Shown here one piece after another: positions 41,968 to 55,089 of a stretch of 64,000 bases of DNA; position 1 is the first letter of the stretch, and each line of letters starts with the position of its first letter. The notes beneath the pieces were generated by a model. The model was not told where the DNA came from, searched no databases, and saw only the letters and a list, made by a program, of their open reading frames with translations. The translations under genes and the position numbers were made by a program. The DNA is from Sambucus nigra. Its lineage: Eukaryota; Streptophyta; Magnoliopsida; Dipsacales; Adoxaceae. Where the stretch lies: contig OX422210.1 in the NCBI GenBank assembly GCA_949130495.1, positions 495,977,760 through 496,041,759 of the forward strand, read 5' to 3'.

Positions 41968-42679
41968 TTTTAGAATATGACAATAGTTGACATATTTGTA
42001 GACTTTGGCTTAGAAACATGGCGTTAGAGGGTGAAAACTCGAAACAGCCCCCGAACGTCCTCGTGGGTGGCACCAACACCTCCCATGGGACCAATATAAC
42101 TCGAAGGAACTGACCCCGCAGCCACGGGTCTCCCGATTTGAGAATACGATGATAATTTGCATGTCTCTAGACTTAGGCTTAAAAATATGGCGTCAGAGGG
42201 TGAAAACTCGAAATAGCACCTGAACGTCCCCGTGGGTGGCACCAACACCTTCCACGGGACCAATATAACTCGTAGGAACTGACTAGGCAGCCGCAAGACT
42301 ACCCGTTTGAGAATACGACAGTAATTTGCATATTTCAGGACATAAACAAAACATGGCGTTAGAGGGTGAAAACTCAAAACAGACCCCGAACATCCCCATG
42401 GGAGGCACTAACACCTCCCACGAGACCAATGTAACTCGTAGGAACTGACTACGCAGCCGCGGGACTCCCGGTTTGATAATACGACGATAATTTGCATATT
42501 TATAGACCTTGGCTTAAAAACATGGCGTTAGAGGGCGAAAACTCGAAACAACCCCCGAACGTCCCCGTGGGTGGCACCAACACCTCCCACGGGACCAATG
42601 TAACTCGAAGGAACTGACCCCGCAGCCACGGGTCTCCCGGTTTGAGAATACGATGATAATTTGCATGTTTCTACACTTA

Positions 42680-44049
42680 GGCTTAAAAACATGGTGTTAG
42701 AGGGTGAAAACTCAAAATAGCCCCTGAACATCCCCTTAGGTGGCACCAACACCTCCCACGGGACCAATGTAACTCATAGAAACTGACCAAGAAGTCGCAG
42801 GACTCCCGGTTTGAGAATACGACGGTAATTTGCATATTTCTAGACTTAAACAAAACATGGCGTTAGAGGCTGAAAACTTGAAACAACCCCCGGCGTTAGA
42901 GGTCGAACGTCCCCGTGGGTGGCACCAACACCTCCCACGGGACCAATGTAACTCGTAGGAACTGACCCCGCAGACGCGGGTCTCCCAGTTTGAGAATGCG
43001 ATGATAATTGACATATTTATGGACTTAGGCTTAAAAACATGGCGTTAGAGGGTGAAAGCTCGAAACAACCCCTGAACATACCCGTAGTGGCATCAACACC
43101 TCCCACGGGACCAATGTAACTCGTTGGAACTGACCCCATAGCCGCGGTTCTCCCTGTTTGAGAACACGATGATAGTAGACACATTTCTAGACTTAGGCTT
43201 AAAAACATGGTGTTAGTGGGTGAAAAATGGAAACATCCCCCAAATGTCCCCGTGGGTGGCACCAATACCTCCCACGGAACCAATGTTACTCGTAGGAACT
43301 GACCACGCAGCCACGGGACTCCAAGTTTGAGAATAGGATGGTAATTTTCATATTTATATACTTAGGCTTAAAAACATGGTGTTAGAGGGTGAAAACTCAA
43401 AATAGCCCCTGAACATCCCCTTAGGTGGCACCAACACCTCCCACGGGACCAATGTAACTCATAGAAACTGACCAAGAAGTCGCAGGACTCCCGGTTTGAG
43501 AATACGACGCTAATTTGCATATTTCTAGACTTAAACAAAACATGGCGTTAGAGGCTGAAAACTTGAAACAACCCCCGGCGTTAGAGGCCGAACGTCCCCG
43601 TGGGTGGCACCAACACCTCCCACGGGACCAATGTAACTCGTAGGAACTGACCCCGCAGACGCGGGTCTCCCAGTTTGAGAATGCGACGATAATTGACATA
43701 TTTATGGACTTAGGCTTAAAAACATGGCGTTAGAGGGTGAAAGCTCGAAACAACCCCTGAACATACCCGTAGTGGCATCAACACCTCCCACGGGACCAAT
43801 GTAACTCGTTGGAACTGACCCCATAGCCGCGGGTCTCCCTGTTTGAGAACACGATGATAGTAGACACATTTCTAGACTTAGGCTTAAAAACATGGTGTTA
43901 GTGGGTGAAAAATGGAAACATCCCCCAAATGTCCCCGTGGGTGGCATCAATACCTCCCACGGAACCAATGTTACTCGTAGGAACTGACCACGCAGCCGCG
44001 GGACTCCAAGTTTGAGAATAGGATGGTAATTTTCATATTTATATACTTA
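42680..44049. repeat. Nearly identical 685-bp tandem duplication (4 monomers)
   Basis: Copy 1 is about 42680-43364 and copy 2 about 43365-44049. Both contain the same oddities: CCCTTAGGTGGCACC, an extra 12-bp insert CGGCGTTAGAGG after AACCCC (about 42890 and 43575), CCCGTAGTGGCATC and AATAGGATGGTAATTTTC. The copies differ at only a handful of positions, so this is among the youngest events visible. The length equals 673 bp (four monomers) plus the 12-bp insert. Confidence 0.85.
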
Positions 44050-47000
44050 GGGTTAAAAACATAGCTTTAGAGGGTGAAAATTTGAAACACCTCCCAAACG
44101 TCCCCGTGGGTGTCACCAACACCTTTCGCGGGACCAATGTAACTCGAAGGAACTGACCCCGCAGCCACGGGTCACCCGGTTTGAGAATACGACGATAATT
44201 TGCATATTTCTAGACTTAGGCTTAAAAACATGGCGTCAGAGGGTGAAAACTCAAAATAGCCCCCGAACGTCCCCGTGGGTGGCACTAACACCTCCTACGG
44301 GACCAATGTAACTCGTAGGAACTGACCACGCAGCCGCGGTACTCTCGGCTTGAGAATACGATGGTAATGTTCATATTTCTAGACTTAAACAAAACATGCC
44401 GTTAGAGGGTTTAAACTTGAACCAGCCCCCGAACGTCCCCGTGGGTGGAGCCCACACCTCCCAAGGGACCAATGCAACTCGTACTTACTGACCCCACAGA
44501 TGCGGGTCTCCCGGTTTGAGAATACGATGATACTTGACATATTTGTAGACTTAGGCTTAAAAACATGGCGTTAGAGGGTGAAAACACGAAACATCCCCAG
44601 GACGTCCCCGTGGGTGGTACCAACACCTCCCACGGGACCAATGTAACTCATAGGAACTGATCACAAAGCCACGTGACTTTCGCTTTGAGAATACGATGAT
44701 AATTTGCATATTTCTAGACTTAGGCTTAAAAACATGGCGTTAGAAGGTGAAAACTCTGAACAGTCCCCGAATGTCCCCGTGGGTGGCACCAACATCTCCC
44801 ACGGGACCAATGCAACTCGAACTCCTGATTTGAGAATACGACGGCAATTTGCATATTTTAAAACTTAAACAAAATATGGCGTTAGAGGGTGAAAACTCGA
44901 AACATCCCCCGAACGTCCCCGTGGGTGGAACCAACACCTCCCACGGGACCAATGTAACTCGTAGGAACAGACCCCACAGATGCGGGTCTCTCACTATGAG
45001 AATACGACAATAATTGAAAGATTTTTGGACTTAGGCTTAAAAAATGGCGTTAAAGTGTGAAAACTCGAAACAGCCCCCGAACGTCCCTGTGGGTGGCACC
45101 AACACCTCCCACGGGACCAATGTAACTCGCAGGAACTGACCACGCAGTCGTGGGACTCCGACTTTGAGAATACGACGATAATTTGCATATCTCTAGACTT
45201 AGGCTTAAAAACAAGGCGTTAAAGGGTGAAAACTTGAAACAACCCCCGAACATCCCCGTGGGTGGCACCAACACCTCTCACGGGACCAATGTAACTCGTA
45301 GGAAATCACCACGCAGTCGTGAGACTCACTATTTGAGAATGCGATGGTAATTTGCATATTTCTATACATAGGCTTAAAAACATGGCGTTAGAGGGTGAAA
45401 ACTCGAAACAGCCCCCGAACATCCCCGTCGGTGGCACCAACACCTCCCATGGGACCAATGTAACTCGTAGGAACTGATCACGTAGCCACAGGACTCTCGA
45501 TTTGATAGTACGACGGTAATTTATATATTTTGAGACTTAATCAAAACATGGCGTTAGAGGGTGAAAACTCGAAACAGCTCCCGAACGTCCCGGTGGGTGG
45601 CACCAACACCTCCCACTGGACCAATGCAACTCATAGGAACTGACCCCTCAGCCGCGGGTCTGCATGTTTGAGTATACGATGATAATTGACACATTTCTAG
45701 ACTTTGGCTTAAAAGCATGTCTTTAGAAGGTGATAACTCAAAACAGCCCCCGAACGTCCACGTGGGTGGCACCAACACCTCCCACGGGACGAATGTAACT
45801 CATAGGAACTGACCACGCAGTCGCGGGACTCCCGATTTTAGAATAGGATTGTAATTTACATATTTCTATACTTAGGCTTAAAAACACGATGTTAGATGGT
45901 GAAAACTCGAAACAACCCCCGAACGTCCCCGTGGGTGCCACCAATACCTCCCACGAGACCAATGTAACTCGAAGGAACAGATCCCGCAGCCGCGGGTCTC
46001 CCGATTTGAGAATACGATAATAATTTGCATATTTCTAGACTTAGGCTTAAAAACATGTCATCAGAGGGTGAAAACTAGAAACATCCCCCGAACGTCCCCA
46101 TGGGAGGCACCAACACCTCCCACGGGACCAATATAACTCGTAGGAACTGACCTCGCGGCCGCGGGACTCCCAATTTGAGAATACGATGATAATTTGCATA
46201 TTTATAGACTTAAACAAAACATGGTGTAAGAGGGTGAAAAGTCAAAACTTCCCCCAAATGTCCCCGTGGGTGGCACCAACACCTCCCACGGAACTAATGT
46301 AACTCGTACGAACTGACCCCGCAGACGCGGGTCTCTCGGTTTGAGAATACGATGACAATTAACATATTTCTGGACTTATGCTTAAAAACATGGCGTTAGA
46401 GGGTGAAAACTCGAAACATCCCCCGAACAACCCCATGGTGGTACCAACACCTCCCACAGGACAAATGTAACTCGTAGCAACTGACCACGCAGTCGCGGGA
46501 CTCCCGGTTTGAGAAGACGATGGTAATTTGCATATTTCTAAACTTAATCAAAACATAGTGTTAGAGAGTGAAAACTCGAATTAGCTCCTAAACATCCTCG
46601 TCGGTGGCACAAACACCTCCCACGGGACCAATGTAACTCGTAGGAACTGACCCCGTAGTTGCGGGTCTCCCGGTTTGAAAATACAACGATAATTGACATA
46701 TTTCTAGAATTAGGCTTAAAACATGGTGTTAGAGGGTGAAAACTCGAAACAACCCCGGAACTTCCCCGTGGGTGGCACCAACACCTCCCACGGGACCAAT
46801 GTAACTCGTAGGAACAGACCCCGCAGCCGCGGGTCTCCTAATTTAAAAATATGATGATAATTGACATGTTTCTAGACTTAGGGTTAAAAACATGGCGTTA
46901 GAGGGTGAAAACTCAAAATATACCCCTAACGTCCCCGTGGGTGGCACCAACACCTCCCACGGGACCAATGTAACTCATAGGAACTGTACCCGCAGACGCG

Positions 47001-47439
47001 GGTTTCCCGGTTTGACAATACGACGATAATTGACATATTTTTGGACTAAGGCTTAAAGATATGGCGTTAGCGAGTGAAAACTCAAAACAGCCCCCGAACA
47101 TCCCCGTGGTGGCACTAACACCTCCCACGGGACCCATGTAACTCGTAGGAACTGACCCCGCAGCCGTGGGTCTCCCTGTTTGAGAATACAATGATAATAG
47201 ACATGTTTCTAGACTTTGGTTTAAAAATATGGTGTTAGAGGGTGAAAACTCGAAACAGCCCCCGAACGTCCCCGTGGGTGGCACCAACACCTCCCACGGG
47301 ACCAATGTAACTCGTAGGAACTAACCAGGCAGTCGCGGGACTCCCGATTTGAGAAAACGACAGTAATTTGCATATTTCTAGACTTAGGCTTAAAAACATG
47401 ACGTTAGAGGGTGAAAACTCGAAATAGCCCCCTAACGTC

Positions 47440-47470
47440 CCCGTGGGTGGCACCAATGTAACTCGTAGGA
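47440..47470. repeat. Monomer with 18-bp deletion between ACCA direct repeats
   Basis: The sequence reads GGTGGCACCAATGTAACTCG, where the intact monomer has two ACCA tetramers separated by the loop end and the right arm. The deletion removes exactly one ACCA plus the intervening bases, and with them the right arm of the inverted repeat. Confidence 0.75.
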
Positions 47471-50040
47471 ACTGACCACGCAACCACGGGACTCCGGGTT
47501 TGAGAATACGATGGTAAACTTCATATTTCTAGACTTAGGGTTAAAAATATGGTGTTAGAGGGTAAAAACTCGAAACTGCCCCCGAACATCCCCGTGGGTG
47601 GCACTAACACCTCCCATAGGACCAATGTAACTCATAGGAACTGACCACGCAGCCGCGGCACTCTCGATTTGAGAATACGATGGTAATTTGTATATTTTTA
47701 GACTTAATCAAAACATGACGTTAGAGGGTGAAAACTCGAAACAGCTCCCGAACATCCCCGTGGGTGGCACCAACACCTCCCACGGGACCAATGTAAGTCG
47801 TAGGAACTGACTCGGCAGCCGCGGTTCTCCCTGTTTGAGAATATGATGATAATTGACACATTTCTAGACTTAAGCTTAAAAACATGGCGTTAGAGGGTAA
47901 AAACTCAAAACAACCCCCGAACGTCCCTGTGGGTGGCACCAATACCTCCCACGGGACCAATGTAACTCGTAGGAACTGACCTCGCAAACACGTGTTTCCG
48001 GATTTGACAATACAACGATAATTGACATATTTCTGGACTTAGGCTAAAAAAACATGGCGTTTGAGGGTGAAAACTCAAAACAGCCCCCGAACGTCCCTGT
48101 GGGTGGCACCAACACCTCCCAAGGGACCAGTGTAACTCGTGCAACAAAACCCGCAGCCGCGGGTCTCCTGATTTGAGAATATGACCATAATTGACATATT
48201 TTAGACTTAGGGTTAAAAACATGGCGTTATAGGGAGAAAACTCAAAATATCCCCCGAACGTCCCCGTAGGTGGCACCAACAACTCCCACGGGACCAATGT
48301 AGCTCATAGCACTGACCACGCAGCAGCGAGACTCCAAGTTTGAGAATACGACGATAATTTGCATATTTCTAGACTTAAACAAAGCATGGCGTTAGAGGGT
48401 GAAAACTCAAAACAGCCTCCGAACGTCCCCGTGGGTGGCACCAACACCTCCCACGGGACCAATGTAACTCATAGGAAATGACCCCACAGACGCGGGTTTC
48501 CCGGTTTGAAAATACGACGATAATTGACTTATTTCTGAACTTAGGCTTAAAAACATGGCGTTAGAGGGTGAAAACTCAAAACAACCCCCGAACATTCCCG
48601 TGGTGGCACTAACACCCCCCACAGGACCAATGTAACTCGTAAGAACTGACCCCGCAGTCGTAGATCTCCCTGTTTGAGAATACGATGATAATAGACACAT
48701 TTATAGACTTAGGCATAAAAACATGGTGTTAGAGGGTGAAAACTCGAAACTGCCCCCGAACGTCCCCGTGGGTGGCACCAACACCTCCCACGGAACCAAT
48801 GTAACTGGTAGGAACTAAACACGCAATCGCGGGACTTCTGGTTTGAGAATACAACGGTAATTTTCATATTTCTAGACTTGGGCTTAAAAACATGGCGTTA
48901 GGGGGTGAAAAATCAAAACCGCCCCCGAACGTCCCCGTGGGTGGCACCAACACCCTCCACGGGACCAATGTAACTCGTAGGAACTAACCACGCAGCTATG
49001 GGACTCCCAGTTTGAGAATACGATGGTAATTTTCATATTTCTATACTTAGGGTTAAAAACATGGCGTTAGAGGGTGAAAATTCGAAACACCTCCCGAACG
49101 TCCTCGTGGGTGGCACCAACACCTTTCGCGGGGCCAATGTAACTCGAAGGAACTGTCCCCGCAGCCGCGGGTCTCCCAGTTTGAGAATACGATGATAATT
49201 TACATATTTCTAGACTTAGGCTTAGAATCATGGCGTCAGACTGTGAAAACTCGAAACAGCCCCCGAACGTCCCCGTGGGTTGCACCAACACCTCCCACGG
49301 GACCAATGTAACTCATAGGAACTGACCACGCAGCCGCAGGACTCTCGATTTGAGAATACGACTGTAATTTGCTTATTTCTAGACTTAAACAATACATGGC
49401 GTTAGAGGGGGAAAATTTGAACCAGCCCCCGAACGTCCTCGTGGGTGGCACCGACACCTCCCAAGGGACCAAAGTAACTCGTAGGACTGATCACGCAGCC
49501 TCGAGACTCCCGGTTTGAGAATACTATCGTAATTATCATATTTCTAGACTAAATAAAACATGGCGTTAGAGGGTGAAAAGTTGAAACAGCCCCTGAACGT
49601 CCCCGTGTGTGGCACCAACACCTCCTACGGGACCAATAAAACTCGAAGGAACTGACCCTGTAGCCGTGGGTCTCCTGGTTTTAGAATACGATGATAATTT
49701 GCATATTTCTAGACATAGGCTTAAAAACATGGCGTCAGAGGGTGAAAACTCCAAACAGCCCCCGAACGTTCTCGTGGGTGGCACCAACACCTCCCACGGG
49801 ACCAATGTAACTCGTAGGAACTGACCACGCAGCCGCGGGACTCCTGGTTTGACAATACGACGGCAATATGCATATTTCTTGACTTAAACAAAACATAGCG
49901 TTAGAGGGTGAAACTCGAACCAGCCCCCGAACGTCCTCGTGTGTGGCACCAACACCTCCCACGGGACCAATGTAACTCGTAGGAACTGACCCCGCAGACG
50001 CAGGTCTCCTGGTTTGAGAATACGACGATAATTGACATAT

Positions 50041-51060
50041 TTCTTGACTTAGGTTTAAAAACATGGCGTTAGAGGATGAAAACTCGAAATAGCCCCTGAA
50101 CGTCCCTGTGGGTGGCACCAACACCTCCCAAGGGACCAATGTAACTCGTAGGAACTGACCACGCAACCGCGGGACTCCCAATTTGAGAATACGACAATAA
50201 TTTGCATATTTCTAGACGTAAGGTTAAAAACATGGCATTAGAGGGTGAAAATTCGAAACACCTCCCGAACAACCCCGTCTGTGTCACCAACACTTTCCGC
50301 GGGACCAATGTAACTCGTAAGAACTGACCCCACAGCCATGGGTCTCTCGATCTGAGAATACGACGGTAATTTGCATATTTCTAGACTTAAGGTTAAAAAC
50401 ATGGCAATAGAGGGTGAAAAATCGAAACACCTCCCGAACATCCACGTCTGTGTCACCAACACCTTCCGCAGGACCAATGTAACTCGTAGGAACTGACCCC
50501 GCAGCCACGGGTCTCTCAGTTTGAGAATACGATGATAATTTGCCTATTTCTAGACTTAGGCTAAAAAACATGGCGTCAGAGGGTGAAAACTCGAAACAGC
50601 CCCCGAACGTCCCCGTGGGTGGCACCAACACCTCCCACGGCATTAATGTAACTCGTAGGAACTAACCACGCTGTCGTGGGACTTCCGGTTTGAGAATACG
50701 ATAATAATTGACATATTTCTTGACTTAGGTTTAAAAACATGGCGTTAGAGGGTGAAAACTCAAAATATCCCCCGAACGTCCCTGTGGGTGGCACCAACAC
50801 CTCCCAAGGGACCAATGTAACTCGTAGGAACTGACCACGCAGCCGCGGGACTCCCAGTTTGAGAATACGACGGTAATTTGCATAATTCTAGACTTAAGGT
50901 TAAAAACATGGCATTAGAGGGTGAAAATTCGAAACACCTCCCGAACATCCCCGTGGGTGGCACCAACACCTTCCGCGGGACCAATGTAACTCGTACGAAC
51001 TGACCCCGTAGCCACTGGTCTCTCGATTTGAGAATACGATGATAATTTGCATATTTCTAG
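50041..51060. repeat. Local partial duplication rich in AATTCGAAACACCTCC-type monomers
   Basis: The variant TTCTTGACTTAGGTTT occurs at 50041 and 50717, 676 bp apart (four long monomers). After it both copies have a monomer with CCCAAGGGACC, then one or two monomers of the AAACACCTCCCGAAC / CCTTCCGC subfamily (about 50250, 50420 and 50930). The second copy has one fewer of these, so the block was rearranged after duplication. Confidence 0.55.
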
Positions 51061-53377
51061 ACTTAGGCCAAAAAACATGGTGTCCGAGGGTGAAAACTCG
51101 AAACAGCCCCCGAACGTCCCCGTGGGTGGCACCAACACCTCCCAGGGATTAATGTAACTCGTAGGAACTAACCACGCAGTCGCGGGACTCCCGGTTATAG
51201 AATATGACGGTAACTTGTATATTTCTAGACTTGAACAAAACATGGCGTTAGAGGCTGAAAAATCGAACCAGCCCCTGAACATCCCCGTGGGTGGCACCAA
51301 CACCTCCCACGGGTCCAATGCAACTCGTAGGAACTGACCCCGCAGATGCGGGTCTCCCGGTTTGAGAATTCGATGATAATTGACATATTTCTAGACTTAG
51401 TCTTCAAAACATGGCGTTAGAGGGTGAAAACATGAAACAGCCCCCGAACGTCCCCGTGGGTAGCACCAACACTTCCCACGGGACGAATGTAACTCAAAGG
51501 ACTAATCCCACAGCCGCGGGTCTCCCGATTTGAGAATCCGACGATAATTTGCATAGTTCTAGACTTAGGCTTAAAAACATGTCGTCAGAGGGTGAAAACT
51601 CGAAACAGCCCCCGAACGTCCTCGTGGGTGGCACCAGCACCTCCCACGGGACCAATGTAAATAATAGGAACTGACCACGCAGCCGCAGGACTCCCGGTTT
51701 GAGAATACGACGGTAATTCTCATATTTCTAAACTTAAATAAAACATGGAGTTAGAGGGTGAAAACTCAAAACAGCCCCCGAACGTCCCCGTGGGTGGCAC
51801 CAACACCTCCCACGGGACCAATGTAACTTGTAGGAACTGAACCCGTAGACGCGGGTATCTCAGTTTGAGAATACGACGATAATTGACATATTTATGGACT
51901 TATGCTTAAAAATATGGCGTTATAGGGTGAAAAATCGAAACAACTCCCGAACATCCCCGTGGTAGCACCAACACCTCCCACGGGACCAGTGTAACTCGTA
52001 GGAACTGACCACACATCCGTGGGACTCCAGGTTTCAGAATACGATGGTGATTTTCATATTTCTTGACTTAGTCAAATCATGGCGTTAGAGGGTGAAAACT
52101 CGAATTAGCTCCCGAACGTCCCCATGGGTGGCACCAACACCTCCCACGGGACCAATGTAACTCGTAGGAACAGAACATGTTGTCGTTGGTCTCATGATAT
52201 GAGAATATGATGATAATTGACATATTTCTAGACTGACGCTTAAAAATACGGCGTTAGAGGGTGAAAACTCGAAATAGCCCCGAATGTCCCCGTGGGTGGC
52301 ACTAACACCTCCCACGGGACCAATGTAACTCGTCGGAACTTATCACACTGCCACGCGACTCCCGGTTTGATTATACGATCATAATTTGCATATTTTGAGA
52401 CTTAGGCTTAAAAACATGGCGTTAGAGGGTGAAAAACTCGAAACAACCCCGGAACGTCCCCGTTGTTGGTACCAAGACCTCCCACGGGACCAATGAAACT
52501 CGAAGGAACTGACCCCGCATCCGTGGGTCTCCCAGTTTGAGAATACGATGATAATTTGCATATTTCTAGACATAAGCTTAAAAACATGGCGTCAGAGGAT
52601 GAAAACTCGAAACAACCCCCGAACGTCCCCGTGGGTGGCACCAACCCCTCCCACGGGACCAATGTAACTCGTAGGAACTGACCACGCAGTCGCGGGACTC
52701 CCAGTTTGAGAATACGACGGCCATTTGCATATTTCAAGACTTAAACAAAACATGGCGTTAGAGGGTGAAAACTCGAAACAGCTCCCAAACGTCCCCGTGG
52801 GTGGCACCAACACCTCCCACGGGACTAATGTAACTCGTAGGAACTGACCCCGCATACGCGGGTCTATCTGTTTGGGAATACGACGATAATTGACACATTT
52901 CTAGACTTAGGCTTAAAAACATGGCGTTGGAGGGTGAAAACTCGAAATAGCCCCTGAACGACCCCGTGGGTGACACCAACACCTCCCACGGGACCAATGT
53001 AACTCGTAGGAACTGACCACACAGTCGCGGGACTCCTGGTTTGAGAATATGATTATAATTTGCATATTTCTGGACTTAGGCTTAAAAACATGGCGTTAGA
53101 GGGTGGAAACTCGAAACAACCCCCGAACGTCCCAATGGGTGGCCACAACACCTCCCACGGGACCAATGTAACTCGTAGGAACTGACCACATAGCCACGGG
53201 ACTCCCGGTTTGAGAATACGACAATAAATTATGTATTTCTAGGCTTAGACTTAAAAATATGGCGTTAGAGGGTGAAAATTTGAAACAGCCCTCGAACGTC
53301 CCCGTGGGTGGCACAAATACCTCCCGCGGTACCAATGTAACTCGAATGAACTGATCCCGTAGCCGCGGGTCTCCCGG

Positions 53378-53546
53378 TTTGAGAATACGATGATAATTTG
53401 CATATTTCTAGACTTAGGCTTAAAAACATGGCATTAGAGAGTGAAAACTCAAAACAGCCCCCGAACATCCCCGTGGGTGACACCAACACCTCTCACGAGA
53501 CAAATGTAACTCGTAGGAACTGACCACGTAGCCGCGGGACTCCCGG
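53378..53546 (+). repeat. Representative long (169-bp) satellite monomer
   Basis: Chosen as a reference copy with phase starting at TTTGAGAATAC. Order of blocks: AT-rich start with TAATTTGCATATTTCTAG, the length-diagnostic ACTTAGGCTTAAAAAC, ATGGC-TTAGAG, GTGAAAACTC, the CCCGAAC block, CCCGTGGG left arm, GGTG-CACCAACACCT loop, right arm (here variant CTCACGAG), the CAATGTAACTCGTAGG block and the GC-rich GCCGCGGGACTCCCGG tail. The start point of a tandem monomer is arbitrary. Confidence 0.9.
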
Positions 53547-55089
53547 TTTGAGAATATGATGGTAATTTTCATATGTCTAGACTTAATCAAAACATGGCGT
53601 TAGTGGGTGAAAACTCGAATTAGCTCCTGAACGTCCCCGTGGGTGCCACCAACACTTTCCACGTGACCAATGTAACTCGTAGGAACAGACCCTGCAGTCA
53701 CGGGTCTGCTGATTTCAGAATATGACGATAATTGACATATTTATAGAGTTAGGCATACAAACATGGCGTTAGAGGGTGAAAACTCGAAACAGGCCCCGAA
53801 CATCCCCGTGGGTGGCACCAACACCTCCCACGGGACCAACGTAACTCGTAGGAACTGACCACGTAGCCGCAGGACTCCGGGATTGAGAATACGGGGGTAA
53901 TTTGCATATTTCTGGACTCAGGATTAAAAACATGGCGTTAGAGGGTGAAACTCAAAACCGCCCCCGAACATCCCCGTGGGTGACACCAACACCTCTCACG
54001 GGACCAATGTGACTCGTAGGAACTCACCACATAGTCGCGAAACTCCCGGTTTGAGAATACGACGGTAATTTTCATATTTCTCGACTTAGCCTTAAAAACA
54101 TGGCATTTGAGTGTGAAAACTCGAAACAGCCCCCGAACATCCCGTGGGTGGCACCAACACCTCCCACAGGACCAATGTAACTCATAGGAACTGGCCACCC
54201 AGCCTTGGGACTCTCGATTTGAGAATACGATGGTAATTTGTATATTTTCAGACTTAATCAAAACATGGCGTTAGAGGGTCAAAACATAAAATAGCTCCCG
54301 AACGTCCCCGTGGGTGGCACCAACACCACCCATGGGACCAATGTAACTCGTCGGAACTGACCCCGCAACCGCGAGTCTCCCTGTTTGAGAATACGACGAT
54401 AACTGACACATTTCTAGAATTAGGCTTAAAAACATGGCGTTAGAGGGTGAAAACTTGAAATAACCCCGAAACGTCCCCGTGGGTGGCACCAACACCTCCC
54501 ACGGGATGAATGTAACTCGTAGGAACTGACCACGCAGTCGCGGGACTCCCGGTTTGAGAATACGACCGTAATTTCCATATTTCAAGACTTAGGCTTACAA
54601 ACATGGCGTTAGAGGGTAAAAACTCAAAACGACCCCTGAACATCCCCGTGGGTGGCACCAACACCTACCACGGGACCAATGTAACTCGTAGGAACTGATC
54701 ACGCAGCCGCGGGAATCCGATTTTGAGAATATGACAGTAATTTGCATATTTCTATACTTAGGCTTAAAAACATGGCGTTAGATGGTGAAAACTCGAAACA
54801 GCCCCCGAACATCCCCGTGAGTGACACCAACACCTCTCACGAGACCAATGTAACTCGTAGGAACTCACCACGCAGTCGAGGGTCTCCTGATTTGAGAATA
54901 TGATGATAATTGACATATTTCCAGACTTAGACTTAGAAACATGGCGTCAGAGGGTGAAAACTCGAAACAGCCGCAAACGTCCCCGTGGATGGCACCAACA
55001 CCTCCCACGGGACCAATGTAACTCGTAGGGACTGACCACGCAGCCCCGGGAATCCCGATTTGAGAATACGACAGTAATTTGTATATCTT

